This document shows positions 48,096-59,437 of a stretch of DNA of 64,000 bases, in pieces. How positions within the stretch are numbered: position 1 is the first letter of the stretch; the number at the start of each line of letters is the position of its first letter. Made by a program: the position numbers and the translations under genes. Source of the DNA: Prochlorococcus sp. AG-409-D14 (GTDB taxonomy: Bacteria > Cyanobacteriota > Cyanobacteriia > PCC-6307 > Cyanobiaceae); the NCBI GenBank assembly GCA_003215895.1, contig QCJR01000002.1:94900-158899 (forward strand), read 5' to 3'. The notes beneath the pieces were generated by a model. The model saw only the letters and a list, made by a program, of their open reading frames with translations, was not told where the DNA came from and ran no database searches.

Positions 48096-49795
48096 TGAAA
48101 TTAGCATTGGCCCAGCTCAATCCAGTCATTGGAGATCTCGATGGTAATGCCAAGAAAATATTTGATGTGTGCAAAGAAATCAATAACAAGAATGTCGATC
48201 TAGTCATAACACCTGAGCTTTCTTTAATCGGCTACCCTCCAAAAGACTTATTATTTAATCCAAGACTTTTCGAAGAACAAACAGTTGTCCTTAATAAGTT
48301 AAGCAAAAGATTACGTAATCTTAGTCAAAAATTATCTGTACTAATTGGTATCGCAGAAGCAACTCCAGACATAGAGATTCCCAAACTGTATAATTCAGTT
48401 GTTATTTTAGAAAAAGGTAGTTGGAGAATCGTAGCAAGGAAACAGCTCCTGCCCACTTACGATGTTTTTGATGAAAAGCGATACTTTCGTTCTGCAGAGA
48501 ATAGTAGTGTTATTAAATTTAATTACCAAGAAAAACTTTGGAAGATCGGAATAACTATTTGTGAAGACATATGGGTTGAGCAAAACCTACAAAATGAAAA
48601 AGTCATAGGAAAAGATCCTATAAAATCCTTAGAAAAAGAAAAATTAGACTTTCTTATCAATCTCTCTGCTTCTCCATTTATTGAATCGAAAAATTTATTA
48701 CGCCAACAAATAGCATCCAAAGCAGCTATTCGTCTTTCATGCCCAGTGGTCTATGTCAATCAAGTGGGAGGGAATGATGAATTAATCTTTGACGGTTCTA
48801 GTTTTGTGCTTAATAAAAAAGGAAAATTACAACAAGAACTTCCTGCCTTTAAAGAGTCAGTTAGTCTTTGTGACATCTCGTCCCTCAAGCAACAATTTTC
48901 AATAGCAAGTAAACATCCAACATCACATGAAGTTCTTTTCAAAGCTTTGGTTCTTGGGGTTAAAGATTATGCCAGAAAATGTAATTTCAATAGTGCCATT
49001 ATTGGATTAAGTGGGGGTATCGACTCAGCTCTAGTAGCAACTATTGCAGTAGCAGCTTTAGGTATCTCTAAAGTTCATGCGATTTTAATGCCATCTCCAT
49101 GGAGTTCAGCAGGGTCTGTAACTGATGCAACAAGATTAGCTAATAGATTAGGAATACATCATCAAACGATTCCGATCTCAGATGTAATGAATAGTTTTAA
49201 CGATATTTTATCCAATTCAGCATGGGGTATACCAACCGGTATCACAGCTGAAAATCTACAATCTCGTATTAGAGGAACCATCTTGATGGCTCTTGCAAAT
49301 CAAAAAAAGCATTTGCTTCTATCTACAGGAAATAAATCCGAACTGGCCGTAGGATATTGCACCCTTTACGGAGACATGAACGGAGGATTGTCTGTAATTG
49401 GAGATCTTTATAAAACAAGTGTATTTGACCTATGTAATTGGATTGATAGTGAGTTCTCTTCAAGTTGTAGGAATGATTTTTTTCTCCCTGAAATTGGAGA
49501 AATAATAGGCTCAGAAATAAGGAACAAGCCTCCCAGTGCTGAATTACGACCAGAACAATTAGATAGCGACTATTTGCCAGATTATTTCATTCTAGATCCA
49601 ATACTAAAAGGCTTGATTGAACAGCACTTACCAACTGAAGTTTTAATCGAAAAAGGATTTGATCAAGTAATTGTTGATAAAGTAGCTAACTTATTAAAGA
49701 ACGCCGAATTCAAACGTTATCAAGCACCTCCTTTACTAAAAATCAGCAATCAAGCTTTTGGAAGTGGGTGGAAAAAGCCAATAGCTTCAAAATGA
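48095..49795 (+). CDS. nadE: glutamine-dependent NAD+ synthetase
   Basis: Amidates deamido-NAD. The N-terminal nitrilase-type glutaminase domain (about 1-250) has DLVITPELSLIGYPPKDLL, KQLLPTYDVFDEKRYF and GITICEDIW with the catalytic Cys. The C-terminal synthetase domain has the ATP P-loop IIGLSGGIDSALVATIAVAALG near 305 and STGNKSELAVGYCTLYGDM. Both domains are intact, so ammonia comes from glutamine. 566 residues. It ends the CNNM-GTPase-nadD-nadE run. Confidence 0.95.
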   Translation: MKLALAQLNPVIGDLDGNAKKIFDVCKEINNKNVDLVITPELSLIGYPPKDLLFNPRLFEEQTVVLNKLSKRLRNLSQKLSVLIGIAEATPDIEIPKLYNSVVILEKGSWRIVARKQLLPTYDVFDEKRYFRSAENSSVIKFNYQEKLWKIGITICEDIWVEQNLQNEKVIGKDPIKSLEKEKLDFLINLSASPFIESKNLLRQQIASKAAIRLSCPVVYVNQVGGNDELIFDGSSFVLNKKGKLQQELPAFKESVSLCDISSLKQQFSIASKHPTSHEVLFKALVLGVKDYARKCNFNSAIIGLSGGIDSALVATIAVAALGISKVHAILMPSPWSSAGSVTDATRLANRLGIHHQTIPISDVMNSFNDILSNSAWGIPTGITAENLQSRIRGTILMALANQKKHLLLSTGNKSELAVGYCTLYGDMNGGLSVIGDLYKTSVFDLCNWIDSEFSSSCRNDFFLPEIGEIIGSEIRNKPPSAELRPEQLDSDYLPDYFILDPILKGLIEQHLPTEVLIEKGFDQVIVDKVANLLKNAEFKRYQAPPLLKISNQAFGSGWKKPIASK

Positions 49796-49811
49796 ATTTT
49801 GAAATTCACTT

Positions 49812-50921
49812 CTATTCCTTATTCAAATCTTTTAAGCAATCAATTGGTCTTCTCAAAGACTTAATATTAATCCCGTGACGTAAAGCTGTTATTAATCCTG
49901 CAGCCTCTAAATAATTTTCAGCGTGAAAAATATTATTATTTTCGCAACTTAAGTAATCTAACCTCATCTTTTTAGAGCTAACATTTAATACTCCTTGATT
50001 AGAAACTACGATCAAAGGAATAAATCTTTCGATACAAGATAAAACTGCTTCGCCACCTAATGCACCCTGTGGCACAACAATGGCGCCTAAATCCGTATTC
50101 TTTAATAAAGTTTTCACCTGTAGAAAAGCATTTTCTTTAGTTTTCATGGCTGACTTACAAATGAGATCGGGCGCACGACTAAGACCAACTAAAACACTTT
50201 GCAAAAATGTATATCCGATCTCCTCTCCGGAGGTGCGAGGATCTAGATCATAATCAATTGGCAACGGCGTTAAACCCGGTGCATGTGCACATGGAATAAG
50301 TAAATGTTTTACAAGAAAATGACTGATTACAGCTTCAACCCCCGCAATAATATCTACACCATTACCTTGCCGATAAAGTTTGGTTTCTAATTCATCACTA
50401 TCATCAGGGAAGCGAGTTACCACAGCAATTGCTGTTGCACCAGCGTTCTTCAGTTTTTCAGCAGCTCTTAAAAGAACATCTGGTTCTTCAATATTCCCCC
50501 AACTTGAGCCACTTAAACCTTTTTTCAGATTAATTCCTATCGCTCTTTCAGTGGTAATAACAGGGCCAATATCTAGCCCCAAGCTTGCGATACAGCCATC
50601 AGCAACTTGTAAATGTCTTTTTTTTAAATCAGACTCTAATCCAGCATCTAATAGCAAACCTACTTTTTGTTGTCTTACTGGTTTTAGAAACACTTCTCCA
50701 GCTGCAAAAAGATTTAAACTATATCCTTCTACATATTGGATATAAGAATCTGGCCAATATAAAGATCCACCATTCATAACATTGGGATGAGTTATCAAAC
50801 ATTCACTAGCAACAGCCAGTAATCTTGCTGCAGGGATTGCATCCCCTGCATATCCACCGACACTACACCCTATGCCAGTAGGAATAATCAATAATGTTGG
50901 CAAAGGATCAATGTTAGTCAT
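49812..50921 (-). CDS. DUF3326 family protein
   Basis: A 369-residue protein of the DUF3326 family, found in cyanobacteria and plants. The start PTLLIIPTGIGCSVGGYAGDAIPAARLLAV is the family's most conserved block, and HPNVMNGGSLYWPDSYIQYVEGY follows. The middle contains AIAVVTRFPDDSDELETKLYRQGNGVDIIAGVEAVISHFLVK. Biochemical function is unknown to me. Its end is 16 bases from the nadE stop; it lies downstream of a 75-aa gene on the same strand (7-base gap), so they may be co-transcribed. Confidence 0.85.
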   Translation of the reverse strand: MTNIDPLPTLLIIPTGIGCSVGGYAGDAIPAARLLAVASECLITHPNVMNGGSLYWPDSYIQYVEGYSLNLFAAGEVFLKPVRQQKVGLLLDAGLESDLKKRHLQVADGCIASLGLDIGPVITTERAIGINLKKGLSGSSWGNIEEPDVLLRAAEKLKNAGATAIAVVTRFPDDSDELETKLYRQGNGVDIIAGVEAVISHFLVKHLLIPCAHAPGLTPLPIDYDLDPRTSGEEIGYTFLQSVLVGLSRAPDLICKSAMKTKENAFLQVKTLLKNTDLGAIVVPQGALGGEAVLSCIERFIPLIVVSNQGVLNVSSKKMRLDYLSCENNNIFHAENYLEAAGLITALRHGINIKSLRRPIDCLKDLNKE

Positions 50922-50928
50922 AAAGGAA

Positions 50929-51156
50929 TCAATTCAATTCAGGATTAATACCTTTCACTTTATCTTTATTAATAATCAACAAAACTTCTACTGATATTAT
51001 CTGGATTTTCTTTTCAGAATGAGAAGTCACTGAAGTAATTGCCCACCGAAGTGGTTCACCATATTCCCTTAACTTAGATAAAATATAATTTTTCAAGTCA
51101 AGTACGCTTAATTCATAAGGCCAATCAAGGTCTAATTCTATAAATTCAAGATTCAC
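50929..51156 (-). CDS. hypothetical protein (75 aa)
   Basis: A small protein, MNLEFIELDLDWPYELSVLD then LKNYILSKLREYGEPLRWAI and a beta-rich end (SEKKIQIISVEVLLIIN). The Trp-Pro and Gly-Glu-Pro-Leu-Arg-Trp motifs are not low-complexity. Cyanobacterial homologues of this size are common next to atp or DUF3326 genes by recollection, but I cannot name one. It lies between atpG and DUF3326 on the same strand, 53 bases after atpG, so it could end the atp message. Confidence 0.7.
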   Translation of the reverse strand: MNLEFIELDLDWPYELSVLDLKNYILSKLREYGEPLRWAITSVTSHSEKKIQIISVEVLLIINKDKVKGINPELN

Positions 51157-51209
51157 TTTATTAGTTACTGATGTCTTGATAATTCGCCAAGTTAGAGACA
51201 GATAAAAAA

Positions 51210-52160
51210 CTACGCCGCTGCGCCACCCACAACTTCTAAAATTTCTTGCGTAATTGCGGCTTGTCTAGCCTTGTTATAGTCAATAGTAAGGTTTTTAGCT
51301 AATTCCTTCGCATTATCACTAGCGTTATTCATCGCAGTCATTCTACTCGCCAACTCTGAGGCAGCAGACTCCTGTAATGCACGTAGAAGTTGATTCTGTA
51401 AATAAAGAGGTAAAAGAGCATTCAAAAGTTGATCAGGACTTTGTTCAAAAACAATATCCGATGGTAATTTAGGCTCTTCATTTGAAGGAGCGGAATCTTT
51501 CTCAATAATTAATTGGCTGTCTTTTGTAGTTAATCTAAAAATTTCATCTTCTGTATCTGCTATTCCTTGAGGATCCAAAGGTAACAGAGTTTGTATTGTT
51601 GGATTACAACTAACTAAACTTATAAACTTGGTAAAAATAACCTCTATTCGATCAGTACTTTCAGAGAGAAAATCTGCTAATACTTCACTAGTAATAGAGC
51701 TAGCATCTGCTGAAGTAGGAACTTGTTCTAATTCTTTAAAAGTAGCTCTTATATTATAAAGACTAGATCTATTCTCGAAATATCCGATTGCTTTCTTACC
51801 AATTAAAACCAGATCAGGACTATATCCTTGACCTTTTAATTCGGCATACCTTTTCTCTGTCCGTTTAATAATATTTGCGTTATAACCCCCACATAATCCT
51901 CTATCTCCAGTAACAGCCAAGAGAGTAATTGTCTTAACTTCACGCCTTTGGAGCAGAGGAGAGTCAGCAGCTTCAAACTGCATTCTTGATTGTATATTTT
52001 CTAAAACCCTTGCCAATCGATCAGCAAAAGGTCTACTCCGTAGGACCTGATCCTGTGCTCTACGAACTTTCGCAGCAGCAACGAGTCTCATCGCTTCTGT
52101 GATTTTCCTGGTGTTTTTGACAGATACAATTCTGTCTCTTATGTCCTTGAGGTTAGCCAT
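51210..52160 (-). CDS. atpG: ATP synthase F1 subunit gamma
   Basis: Central shaft of F1. N-terminal coiled helix [56 protein letters not shown] near 77, and the C-terminal helix [20 protein letters not shown] with [19 protein letters not shown]. The cyanobacterial insertion (roughly residues 195-235) is present, which includes no cysteine pair, so the chloroplast-type thiol switch is absent. 316 residues. Last F1 gene of the main operon. Confidence 0.97.
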   Translation of the reverse strand: MANLKDIRDRIVSVKNTRKITEAMRLVAAAKVRRAQDQVLRSRPFADRLARVLENIQSRMQFEAADSPLLQRREVKTITLLAVTGDRGLCGGYNANIIKRTEKRYAELKGQGYSPDLVLIGKKAIGYFENRSSLYNIRATFKELEQVPTSADASSITSEVLADFLSESTDRIEVIFTKFISLVSCNPTIQTLLPLDPQGIADTEDEIFRLTTKDSQLIIEKDSAPSNEEPKLPSDIVFEQSPDQLLNALLPLYLQNQLLRALQESAASELASRMTAMNNASDNAKELAKNLTIDYNKARQAAITQEILEVVGGAAA

Positions 52161-52192
52161 AGGTGATTGTCTCTCTTAGATAGCCTTTGTAT

Positions 52193-53716
<1,524 letters not shown>

Positions 53717-53758
53717 TTAAGTTGGGGAAGATGAAAGGGAGAAGGAAAAGGGAGAAAG

Positions 53759-54307
53759 TCAGCTGACCTTGGCCAAAGAAAGACCAAGTCGCCTGACTTG
53801 CCCTGCGATGCTGGCATCGATGACCTTTGATCCAACATTGACCACAAAGCCACCTAGCAATTCAGAGTCGACTTTGAGATCGATTTCCAAATTATCTGTA
53901 CCAGCTATAGATTGTACTTTCTTGAGTAACTCAGATTGTTGATCTTCATTTAATGCTGAAGCTGAAGTAATTGTTGCTAAAGCAATATTTCTTTGTTCTC
54001 GATAGATTTCCAATAATCTTTCAAGAACAGAATTCAACAATCCGATTCTCTGTCGATCTGCTAAAAGTTTTAGAAGGTTTAGGAAAGAAGGAGTGACCTG
54101 ACTAGAGAAAAGCTTTTCTAAAGCTGCCTTCTTCTGATTAACCTCTAAAACTGGTGATGACATAGCGTCACTGAATTCAGGGCAAGTATTCCAAAGTTCT
54201 AAAACAGATTTAGCTTGAGTTACTACTTCATCAACTTCATTGCGGCTCTCGGCGACTTGAAGGAACGCTTCAGCATATGGAGTAGTAATAGTATTAAGTA
54301 ATGGCAT
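53759..54307 (-). CDS. atpH: ATP synthase F1 subunit delta
   Basis: Peripheral-stalk protein that clamps the top of F1. TPYAEAFLQVAESRNEVDEV at the start and LLADRQRIGLLNSVLERLLEIYREQRNIALATITSASAL in the middle, with VDSELLGGFVVNVGSKVIDASIAGQVRRL near the end. 182 residues. It overlaps the end of atpF by one base (start of atpH shares the stop), so expression is likely coupled. Confidence 0.95.
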   Translation of the reverse strand: MPLLNTITTPYAEAFLQVAESRNEVDEVVTQAKSVLELWNTCPEFSDAMSSPVLEVNQKKAALEKLFSSQVTPSFLNLLKLLADRQRIGLLNSVLERLLEIYREQRNIALATITSASALNEDQQSELLKKVQSIAGTDNLEIDLKVDSELLGGFVVNVGSKVIDASIAGQVRRLGLSLAKVS

Positions 54308-54819
54308 TAGTTGTCTCCAATATTTTTAATTGACTGTTTAAGAAAATTATCTTGCGTATTTGAATCTAACTTTTTAGGAAGCATTTGTAATGCTCTTTCA
54401 ATAGCAAGTTCGGCAGCCTCCTTTCTTAATTGAGAAGTCACTCTTGCAGCTTCAGCATTTAAGTCAGAAGCAGCGCCTTGTTTAATTCTTGCCATTTCCT
54501 CAACAGTTCTTTTTTCACTTTCTAGACGAATTGCTTCTGCTCTAGCCTTGCAATCATTTCTGATTTTTTCAGCTTTTTGCTTTGCTGAGGCAAGTTCGTC
54601 TTTTGCTTGTGAAAGAGAATCTTTTGCTTGAGCTAAACGCTCTTCTGCTTCTTTCAAGTCAGAAAGGATTGTAGTTCTTCGTTTTTCAAGGATTTTCCCT
54701 AAAAAACCTGGCAAGAACTTATAGAGGCCAAAAACAACAACAGCTAAGTTGATAATGTTGGTCTCAAAAATATTTAAATTGAGGCCGAAGCCTTCGGAAG
54801 CGAAAATTAAAGAAGTCAT
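54307..54819 (-). CDS. atpF: ATP synthase Fo subunit b
   Basis: Peripheral stalk helix. One membrane segment (about 17-34, [19 protein letters not shown]) is followed by a long charged coiled coil to about residue 150 ([40 protein letters not shown]...). 170 residues. It starts 4 bases before the b' stop (ATGA overlap) and shares a base with atpH, so three stalk genes are tightly coupled. Confidence 0.95.
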   Translation of the reverse strand: MTSLIFASEGFGLNLNIFETNIINLAVVVFGLYKFLPGFLGKILEKRRTTILSDLKEAEERLAQAKDSLSQAKDELASAKQKAEKIRNDCKARAEAIRLESEKRTVEEMARIKQGAASDLNAEAARVTSQLRKEAAELAIERALQMLPKKLDSNTQDNFLKQSIKNIGDN

Positions 54820-55277
54820 TTTTTTGCCAAGAGTCTTTCAATAATCAAATCACCAAGATTGTCAGCCTCACTTTTGAGTTGATTAAGAGCTTCATCTCTT
54901 TGTGAATCAATCTCACGCCTAGCTTTCTCTCTTGATTCATTTGCCTCTGAAGTAGCAAGGGCAAGAGCTTCTTTATAAAGATTCTCAGAATCCTGCTCTG
55001 CCTCAAGAATCACCTTCTGAGCTTCAAGACGAGCTTCTTTGAGCTGATCTTTAAGTTCAGTCTCTAATAGTTCAACCTCAGCGATTTTCTTCTTTGCTTC
55101 TGCCCGACTTGTATTTACATAATCCTCTCTTTCTTCAACTACCCGTCCAACAGGTTTGAAGAAAAGAGCATTAAGTATGAAAGTAAGCAATACAACTTGA
55201 ACCGCCATCAGCGGAAGAGTTGCATCGAAATCAAACAGACCTCCCTCAGAGGCACCAAACAAAAACAAAGTTGGCAT
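54816..55277 (-). CDS. atpG': ATP synthase Fo subunit b'
   Basis: The second, divergent b-type stalk subunit of photosynthetic bacteria. One membrane helix ([21 protein letters not shown], about 24-44) then a coiled coil ([30 protein letters not shown]...). 153 residues. It follows atpE after about 135 bases containing a hairpin, and overlaps atpF by 4 bases. Confidence 0.95.
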   Translation of the reverse strand: MPTLFLFGASEGGLFDFDATLPLMAVQVVLLTFILNALFFKPVGRVVEEREDYVNTSRAEAKKKIAEVELLETELKDQLKEARLEAQKVILEAEQDSENLYKEALALATSEANESREKARREIDSQRDEALNQLKSEADNLGDLIIERLLAKK

Positions 55278-55350
55278 TAGCTAGGGGTGCAATAATTTAA
55301 GCGAGCCGGATAACGGCAGTTGAAATTTGCTAAAGAATTTTCAAATATTG

Positions 55351-55398
55351 GGGCTGAAAGTAAATCAAATCAAATCAAATGATTAAATCAATCAGCCC
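55351..55398. other. long-loop hairpin between atpE and atpF' (b')
   Basis: Arms GGGCTGA (55351-55357) and TCAGCCC (55392-55398) enclose a ~34-base loop made largely of AAATC repeats. It lies just behind the atpE stop on the - strand. The position suggests an RNA structure that could separate atpE levels from those of the stalk genes; that is inference. Confidence 0.45.
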
Positions 55399-55411
55399 TT
55401 TTTTGAAATAT

Positions 55412-55693
<282 letters not shown>

Positions 55694-55733
55694 TTATAGA
55701 GTTGTGACCGGGAGTTTATACCTGCGAGGGGTG

Positions 55734-55772
55734 CATCTCATAATTCTTGAGATGATACTGAAAGAATTTCAG
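55734..55772. other. two hairpins in the atpE leader
   Basis: Two adjacent inverted repeats lie in the 168-base atpB-atpE gap: CATCTCA/TGAGATG (55734-55754) and CTGAAA/TTTCAG (55758-55772). They would fold in the mRNA upstream of atpE. A role in stabilising or boosting atpE translation is a guess based on position. Confidence 0.4.
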
Positions 55773-55828
55773 GCCTCAAAGCAGGAAATTTGCCATTGAA
55801 AAGTTAATTCAGTAGCAAAAAATCATGA

Positions 55829-56554
55829 TTAATGATGCTCTTCAACTGCTTCCCCGATGTAATAGGCAGCAAGAGTTGCAAAAATCAGAGCTTGAATAGC
55901 ACTAGTAAACAAGCCTAGAAACATAACAGGAACTGGAAGAACAAGAGGCACAAGAAAAACTAGTACCGCTACAACAAGTTCATCCGCCAGAATGTTTCCG
56001 AATAAACGGAATGAGAGAGAGAGAGGCTTTGTAAAGTCTTCAACAATTTTGAATGGGAGCATTATTGGCGTTGGGTGAACGTAATACTCGAAGTAACGCA
56101 AACCTTTATTGCTTAAGCCCGCATAGAAATATGAGAGAGATACCAGTAGTGCTAAAGCAACAGTCGTATTTATGTCAGCTGTAGGTGCCCCAAGTTCACC
56201 ACTTGGTAGTTCAATCAGCTTCCACGGGACCAATGCTCCGCCCCAGTTGCTCACAAAGATGAACAGAAAGAGGGTTCCTATGAAAGGCATCCAATCTCTA
56301 TAAACCTTTTCACCAATTTGTGTTCTTGCAAGATCACGTATGTAATCCCATAGAAACTCCAAAAGATTTTGTACACCTTTTGGATCACGTTCCATTTTTT
56401 TTGTTCCAATGACTACTAAGGCAAGCAAAGCACCTATGAGCAGCCATGAAGTCATAAAAACTTGACCGTGAATTCTAAAATTTCCAATTTGCCAATAGAG
56501 ATGTTGACCCACCTCTAATTCGGCCAAAGGGAAAACAAATGGTAAAAACCCCAT
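55829..56554 (-). CDS. atpB: ATP synthase Fo subunit a
   Basis: Proton channel half of Fo. Membrane protein with about five helices; the essential Arg is in [33 protein letters not shown] (Arg near residue 185) and the end is [20 protein letters not shown]. 241 residues. In cyanobacteria the gene order is a, c, b', b, delta, alpha, gamma, as here. It follows the Atp1 gene with 74 bases between them. Confidence 0.96.
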   Translation of the reverse strand: MGFLPFVFPLAELEVGQHLYWQIGNFRIHGQVFMTSWLLIGALLALVVIGTKKMERDPKGVQNLLEFLWDYIRDLARTQIGEKVYRDWMPFIGTLFLFIFVSNWGGALVPWKLIELPSGELGAPTADINTTVALALLVSLSYFYAGLSNKGLRYFEYYVHPTPIMLPFKIVEDFTKPLSLSFRLFGNILADELVVAVLVFLVPLVLPVPVMFLGLFTSAIQALIFATLAAYYIGEAVEEHH

Positions 56555-56628
56555 TTATCTGGAAGTTAGGTTGCGTAGAAAATAAACGCCAAACAAACAA
56601 AACTTAAAAATTTAATTTCCAAAAACAC

Positions 56629-57048
56629 CTATGGCATTAATAGAAATTGAATAATTAACGCTGGTTTATAAAGCAAAAATCCTAATAAAGCCGGAATCAA
56701 ATCAAGTTGAGGGAATCTAGAAGATAACAAAACCAAAAAGACCGGAACTAACAACTGGACTTTACCGACGATTTTTGATGAAGTACCTAATCTTCCAACT
56801 CCGCGAGCAAGCAAGCGAAAATAAAAAATTCCTGATAAAGCACCTACAAGAAGGCTTGCACTAGCTTGGGTTCCCCAAAAGAAACCTGCTATGCCGACAG
56901 AAAAAATAGTCAATAAAAATGCCAGACGTAATACTCGAAATTGAAGTTCAAGATATTCGTCTGTATCAACTCCGGACGATGAGTCCGATGAATCAATATC
57001 CAGAAGAGGATCATGACTTGAGCAATTTTCAACAGTCTCAGATGCCAC
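56629..57048 (-). CDS. atp1: ATP synthase assembly-type protein Atp1 (AtpI-like)
   Basis: First gene of the atp operon. AtpI-type proteins help c-ring assembly and are not in the finished enzyme. I chose the GTG at 57048, giving MASETVEN..., because GGAGGA lies 6 bases upstream, and the longer frame to 57144 adds an odd Cys-rich segment. Four hydrophobic segments follow (about 50-66, 74-90, 105-119 and 122-138). At 139 residues it matches Atp1. Acidic first third, S/D-rich. Confidence 0.85.
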   Translation of the reverse strand: MASETVENCSSHDPLLDIDSSDSSSGVDTDEYLELQFRVLRLAFLLTIFSVGIAGFFWGTQASASLLVGALSGIFYFRLLARGVGRLGTSSKIVGKVQLLVPVFLVLLSSRFPQLDLIPALLGFLLYKPALIIQFLLMP

Positions 57049-57439
57049 AAAAATTCCTCCTATTGGAGTCCCTTGGTGATAGTGAGAAGTTGTTTTGCAA
57101 ACAAGACACCTAAGCTCTCTGCAAAGGCCCGGGGAATCTATCACGAGACTTGCATCAAAACAAAAATTTTTTTTTTAGGAAATTGAAAAATTTATTAATT
57201 TAACAACTAGAGTAATAATTTTAAACACTATTTTAAGTATCTAATCTTAGTGTTATAAAATTAAAAAATTAGTTATTGATCATATTTTCTAATCTTATCT
57301 CTAGAAACTAACAATTAAATTTTAACTTATAAAAATCTTCTTCAAGTTTATAAAATTCTTTAAAAAATCAATTAATCACACTTAAAGACTTGGCAAAATT
57401 CGAATTAGGCGGCTCAATGGTTTATGAGCAAAAGATCCT
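57049..57439. other. AT-rich divergent promoter region (atp operon / ftsW)
   Basis: About 390 bases between atp1 (-) and ftsW (+), nearly pure AT in the middle with poly-T/A tracts. No credible reading frame; the SD of atp1 is at 57055-57060. Promoters for both directions must lie here, but I cannot place -10/-35 elements with confidence. Confidence 0.6.
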
Positions 57440-58672
57440 TTGAGTAATATTACTAACAAAAAAATTCTATCTCAACCCAAAAGGAAAAATCCTCTCCAAT
57501 CAAAAAATCATCTCGGTAAATTAATAAACAACACGATACTTCCATTGCCTTGGCCTTTTTGGCCAAAGGAGGGGCGTTTAATAATGGGGTTGATTGCCTT
57601 TTGGAGCATATCTGGAATTTTCATACTTGGATCAGCAAGTTGGTGGGTAGCTACGAGGGAAATGGGTGAAGGTGCTTATTACATAAAAAGACAATTAATT
57701 TGGCTGATCGCTAGTTGGAGCATTTTCTACCTAGCCATCAATATAAATCTAAAAAGTTGGCTTAGGCTATCAGGACCATGCCTTTTCATAGGCATGGTCC
57801 TGATAGCCTCAACAAGCTTTTTCGGCAGCACTGTTAATGGGTCTACTCGATGGTTGATTATGGGCCCAATCCAAATTCAACCTTCGGAGCTAATCAAACC
57901 TTTTATCATTCTCCAAAGTGCAAAGCTTTTTGGTCAATGGGAAAGAATAAATTCAGAAAAGAAAATTTTTTGGTTAACTATTTTTGCTTCTATTATTGTA
58001 TTAATTATAAAGCAGCCAAATTTAAGCACCGCTGCACTAATAGGAATATTACTTTGGCTGATTGCATTAGCATCCGGTATTAATTTTCGATATCTTTTCA
58101 ATACGGCTATATCAGGCTTTTTTATTGGTTCAATAAGCATTTTCTTTAATGCCTATCAACAAAGTCGCGTTATGTCATTTATCAACCCATGGAAAGATCC
58201 TCAAGGAAGTGGATATCAATTAATTCAGAGTCTTTATGCTATTGGTTCGGGCGGGCTATTTGGAGAAGGTTATGGTCTCTCAATGCAAAAATTACAATAC
58301 CTACCTTATAGGAGTACAGATTTTATATTTTCTGTTTTTGCTGAAGAATTTGGATTCTTTGGATCTATTTTACTTTTATTATTTCTGCTTGTAGTTGCAT
58401 ATTTAACCCTGAAAATATCTATGAATTGTAGAAATAATTATTCTAAACTCATCTCTATTGGATCAGGTACTATTCTTGTTGGACAATCCATTATGCACAT
58501 AGCAGTTGCATCAGGAGCAATGCCTACAACTGGTCTACCCTTCCCTTTGATTAGTTATGGGGGAAACTCATTGATTTCGAGCTTATTAATAGCTGCCTTG
58601 TTGGTCAGATCCTCTATTGAAACTTCAGATTTATTAATTCAAAATCACTCAAATAGAGTTTTGACTAGATAA
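57440..58672 (+). CDS. ftsW: FtsW/RodA/SpoVE (SEDS) family protein
   Basis: Polytopic SEDS protein that polymerises glycan strands at division or elongation. About ten hydrophobic helices; typical motifs are STAALIGILLWLIALASGINFRYLF, GGLFGEGYGLSMQKLQYLPYRSTDFIFSVFAEEFGFFGS (the conserved acid in DFIF) and LPTTGLPFPLISYGGNSLI-like MPTTGLPFPLISYGGNSLI. 410 residues. It opens with a TTG at 57440. Whether FtsW or RodA cannot be told by sequence; position next to ccdA is common in cyanobacteria, where it is annotated ftsW. CcdA starts 19 bases after it. Confidence 0.88.
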   Translation: MSNITNKKILSQPKRKNPLQSKNHLGKLINNTILPLPWPFWPKEGRLIMGLIAFWSISGIFILGSASWWVATREMGEGAYYIKRQLIWLIASWSIFYLAININLKSWLRLSGPCLFIGMVLIASTSFFGSTVNGSTRWLIMGPIQIQPSELIKPFIILQSAKLFGQWERINSEKKIFWLTIFASIIVLIIKQPNLSTAALIGILLWLIALASGINFRYLFNTAISGFFIGSISIFFNAYQQSRVMSFINPWKDPQGSGYQLIQSLYAIGSGGLFGEGYGLSMQKLQYLPYRSTDFIFSVFAEEFGFFGSILLLLFLLVVAYLTLKISMNCRNNYSKLISIGSGTILVGQSIMHIAVASGAMPTTGLPFPLISYGGNSLISSLLIAALLVRSSIETSDLLIQNHSNRVLTR

Positions 58673-58691
58673 TCTTAGGAAAGAACTTAGA

Positions 58692-59432
58692 TTGGCAAAT
58701 CTCTTTTTGAACATTTCTTCTATAAGTTTAGTTTTCTCTGACTTGGCTCGTCATGGCGAGCAGTTAATTAATAATGGGCTCAGTAATCCTAGCCCCCTGA
58801 CAATTCTGATTGTTTTCACGGGAGGATTTTTGACTAGTTTAGGGCCCTGTTCATTGTCACTTTTACCAATAACGATTGCATACCTAGCTGGATTTAAAAA
58901 CAACCAAAATCCTTTACAAAAAACCATTAGTTTCTGCAGCGGTATAGTTTGTTCATTAGTGCTATTAGGAAGTTTAAGTGGGTTTTTAGGAAAAATTTAT
59001 GGTCAATTACCAGGTTTCTTTTCAATATTCATAAGTTTTCTAGCAATAATTATGGGTCTTAATCTGCTTGGAATTCTTAAATTTTCACTTCCATCTGGTC
59101 CTGACCCTGAAATTTGGACAAAGCAAGTCCCTTCTGCATTCGCCCCAGTTTCAGCAGGTTTTGCTTTTGGATTAGCCTCCTCCCCGTGTACTACTCCTGT
59201 CCTTGCAGTCCTTCTCGCCTGGATTGCTAAACAAGGAAATCCTCTTAGTGGCACAATTTTCCTTGGAAGTTTTGCAATCGGACAAATTGTTCCTCTGTTC
59301 GTAGCAGGTACTTTTGCAGCAAGTATTCCAAAAATATTATCGTTACGACCTGTTGGGAAATGGGTTCCACCAATCAGTGGAGTCATTTTGTTAACCATAG
59401 GTCTCATGAGTCTTCTCTCTATTTGGATATAA
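58692..59432 (+). CDS. ccdA: CcdA-type thiol electron transfer protein
   Basis: Brings reducing equivalents across the membrane for c-type cytochrome maturation. The two functional cysteines are in SLGPCSLSLLPITIAYLAG (near residue 55) and SSPCTTPVLAVLLAW (near residue 160), each at the start of a helix. Six hydrophobic segments. 246 residues. The frame starts at a TTG (58692) without a better ATG. It is followed by ccs1 after 5 bases, completing a ccdA-ccs1 pair. Confidence 0.93.
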   Translation: MANLFLNISSISLVFSDLARHGEQLINNGLSNPSPLTILIVFTGGFLTSLGPCSLSLLPITIAYLAGFKNNQNPLQKTISFCSGIVCSLVLLGSLSGFLGKIYGQLPGFFSIFISFLAIIMGLNLLGILKFSLPSGPDPEIWTKQVPSAFAPVSAGFAFGLASSPCTTPVLAVLLAWIAKQGNPLSGTIFLGSFAIGQIVPLFVAGTFAASIPKILSLRPVGKWVPPISGVILLTIGLMSLLSIWI

Positions 59433-59437
59433 AATAG

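Noticed and set aside
57145..57439. Poly-A/T stretches as possible repeats or origin
   Set aside because: No DnaA boxes or iterons seen; they are explained by base composition in a divergent promoter.
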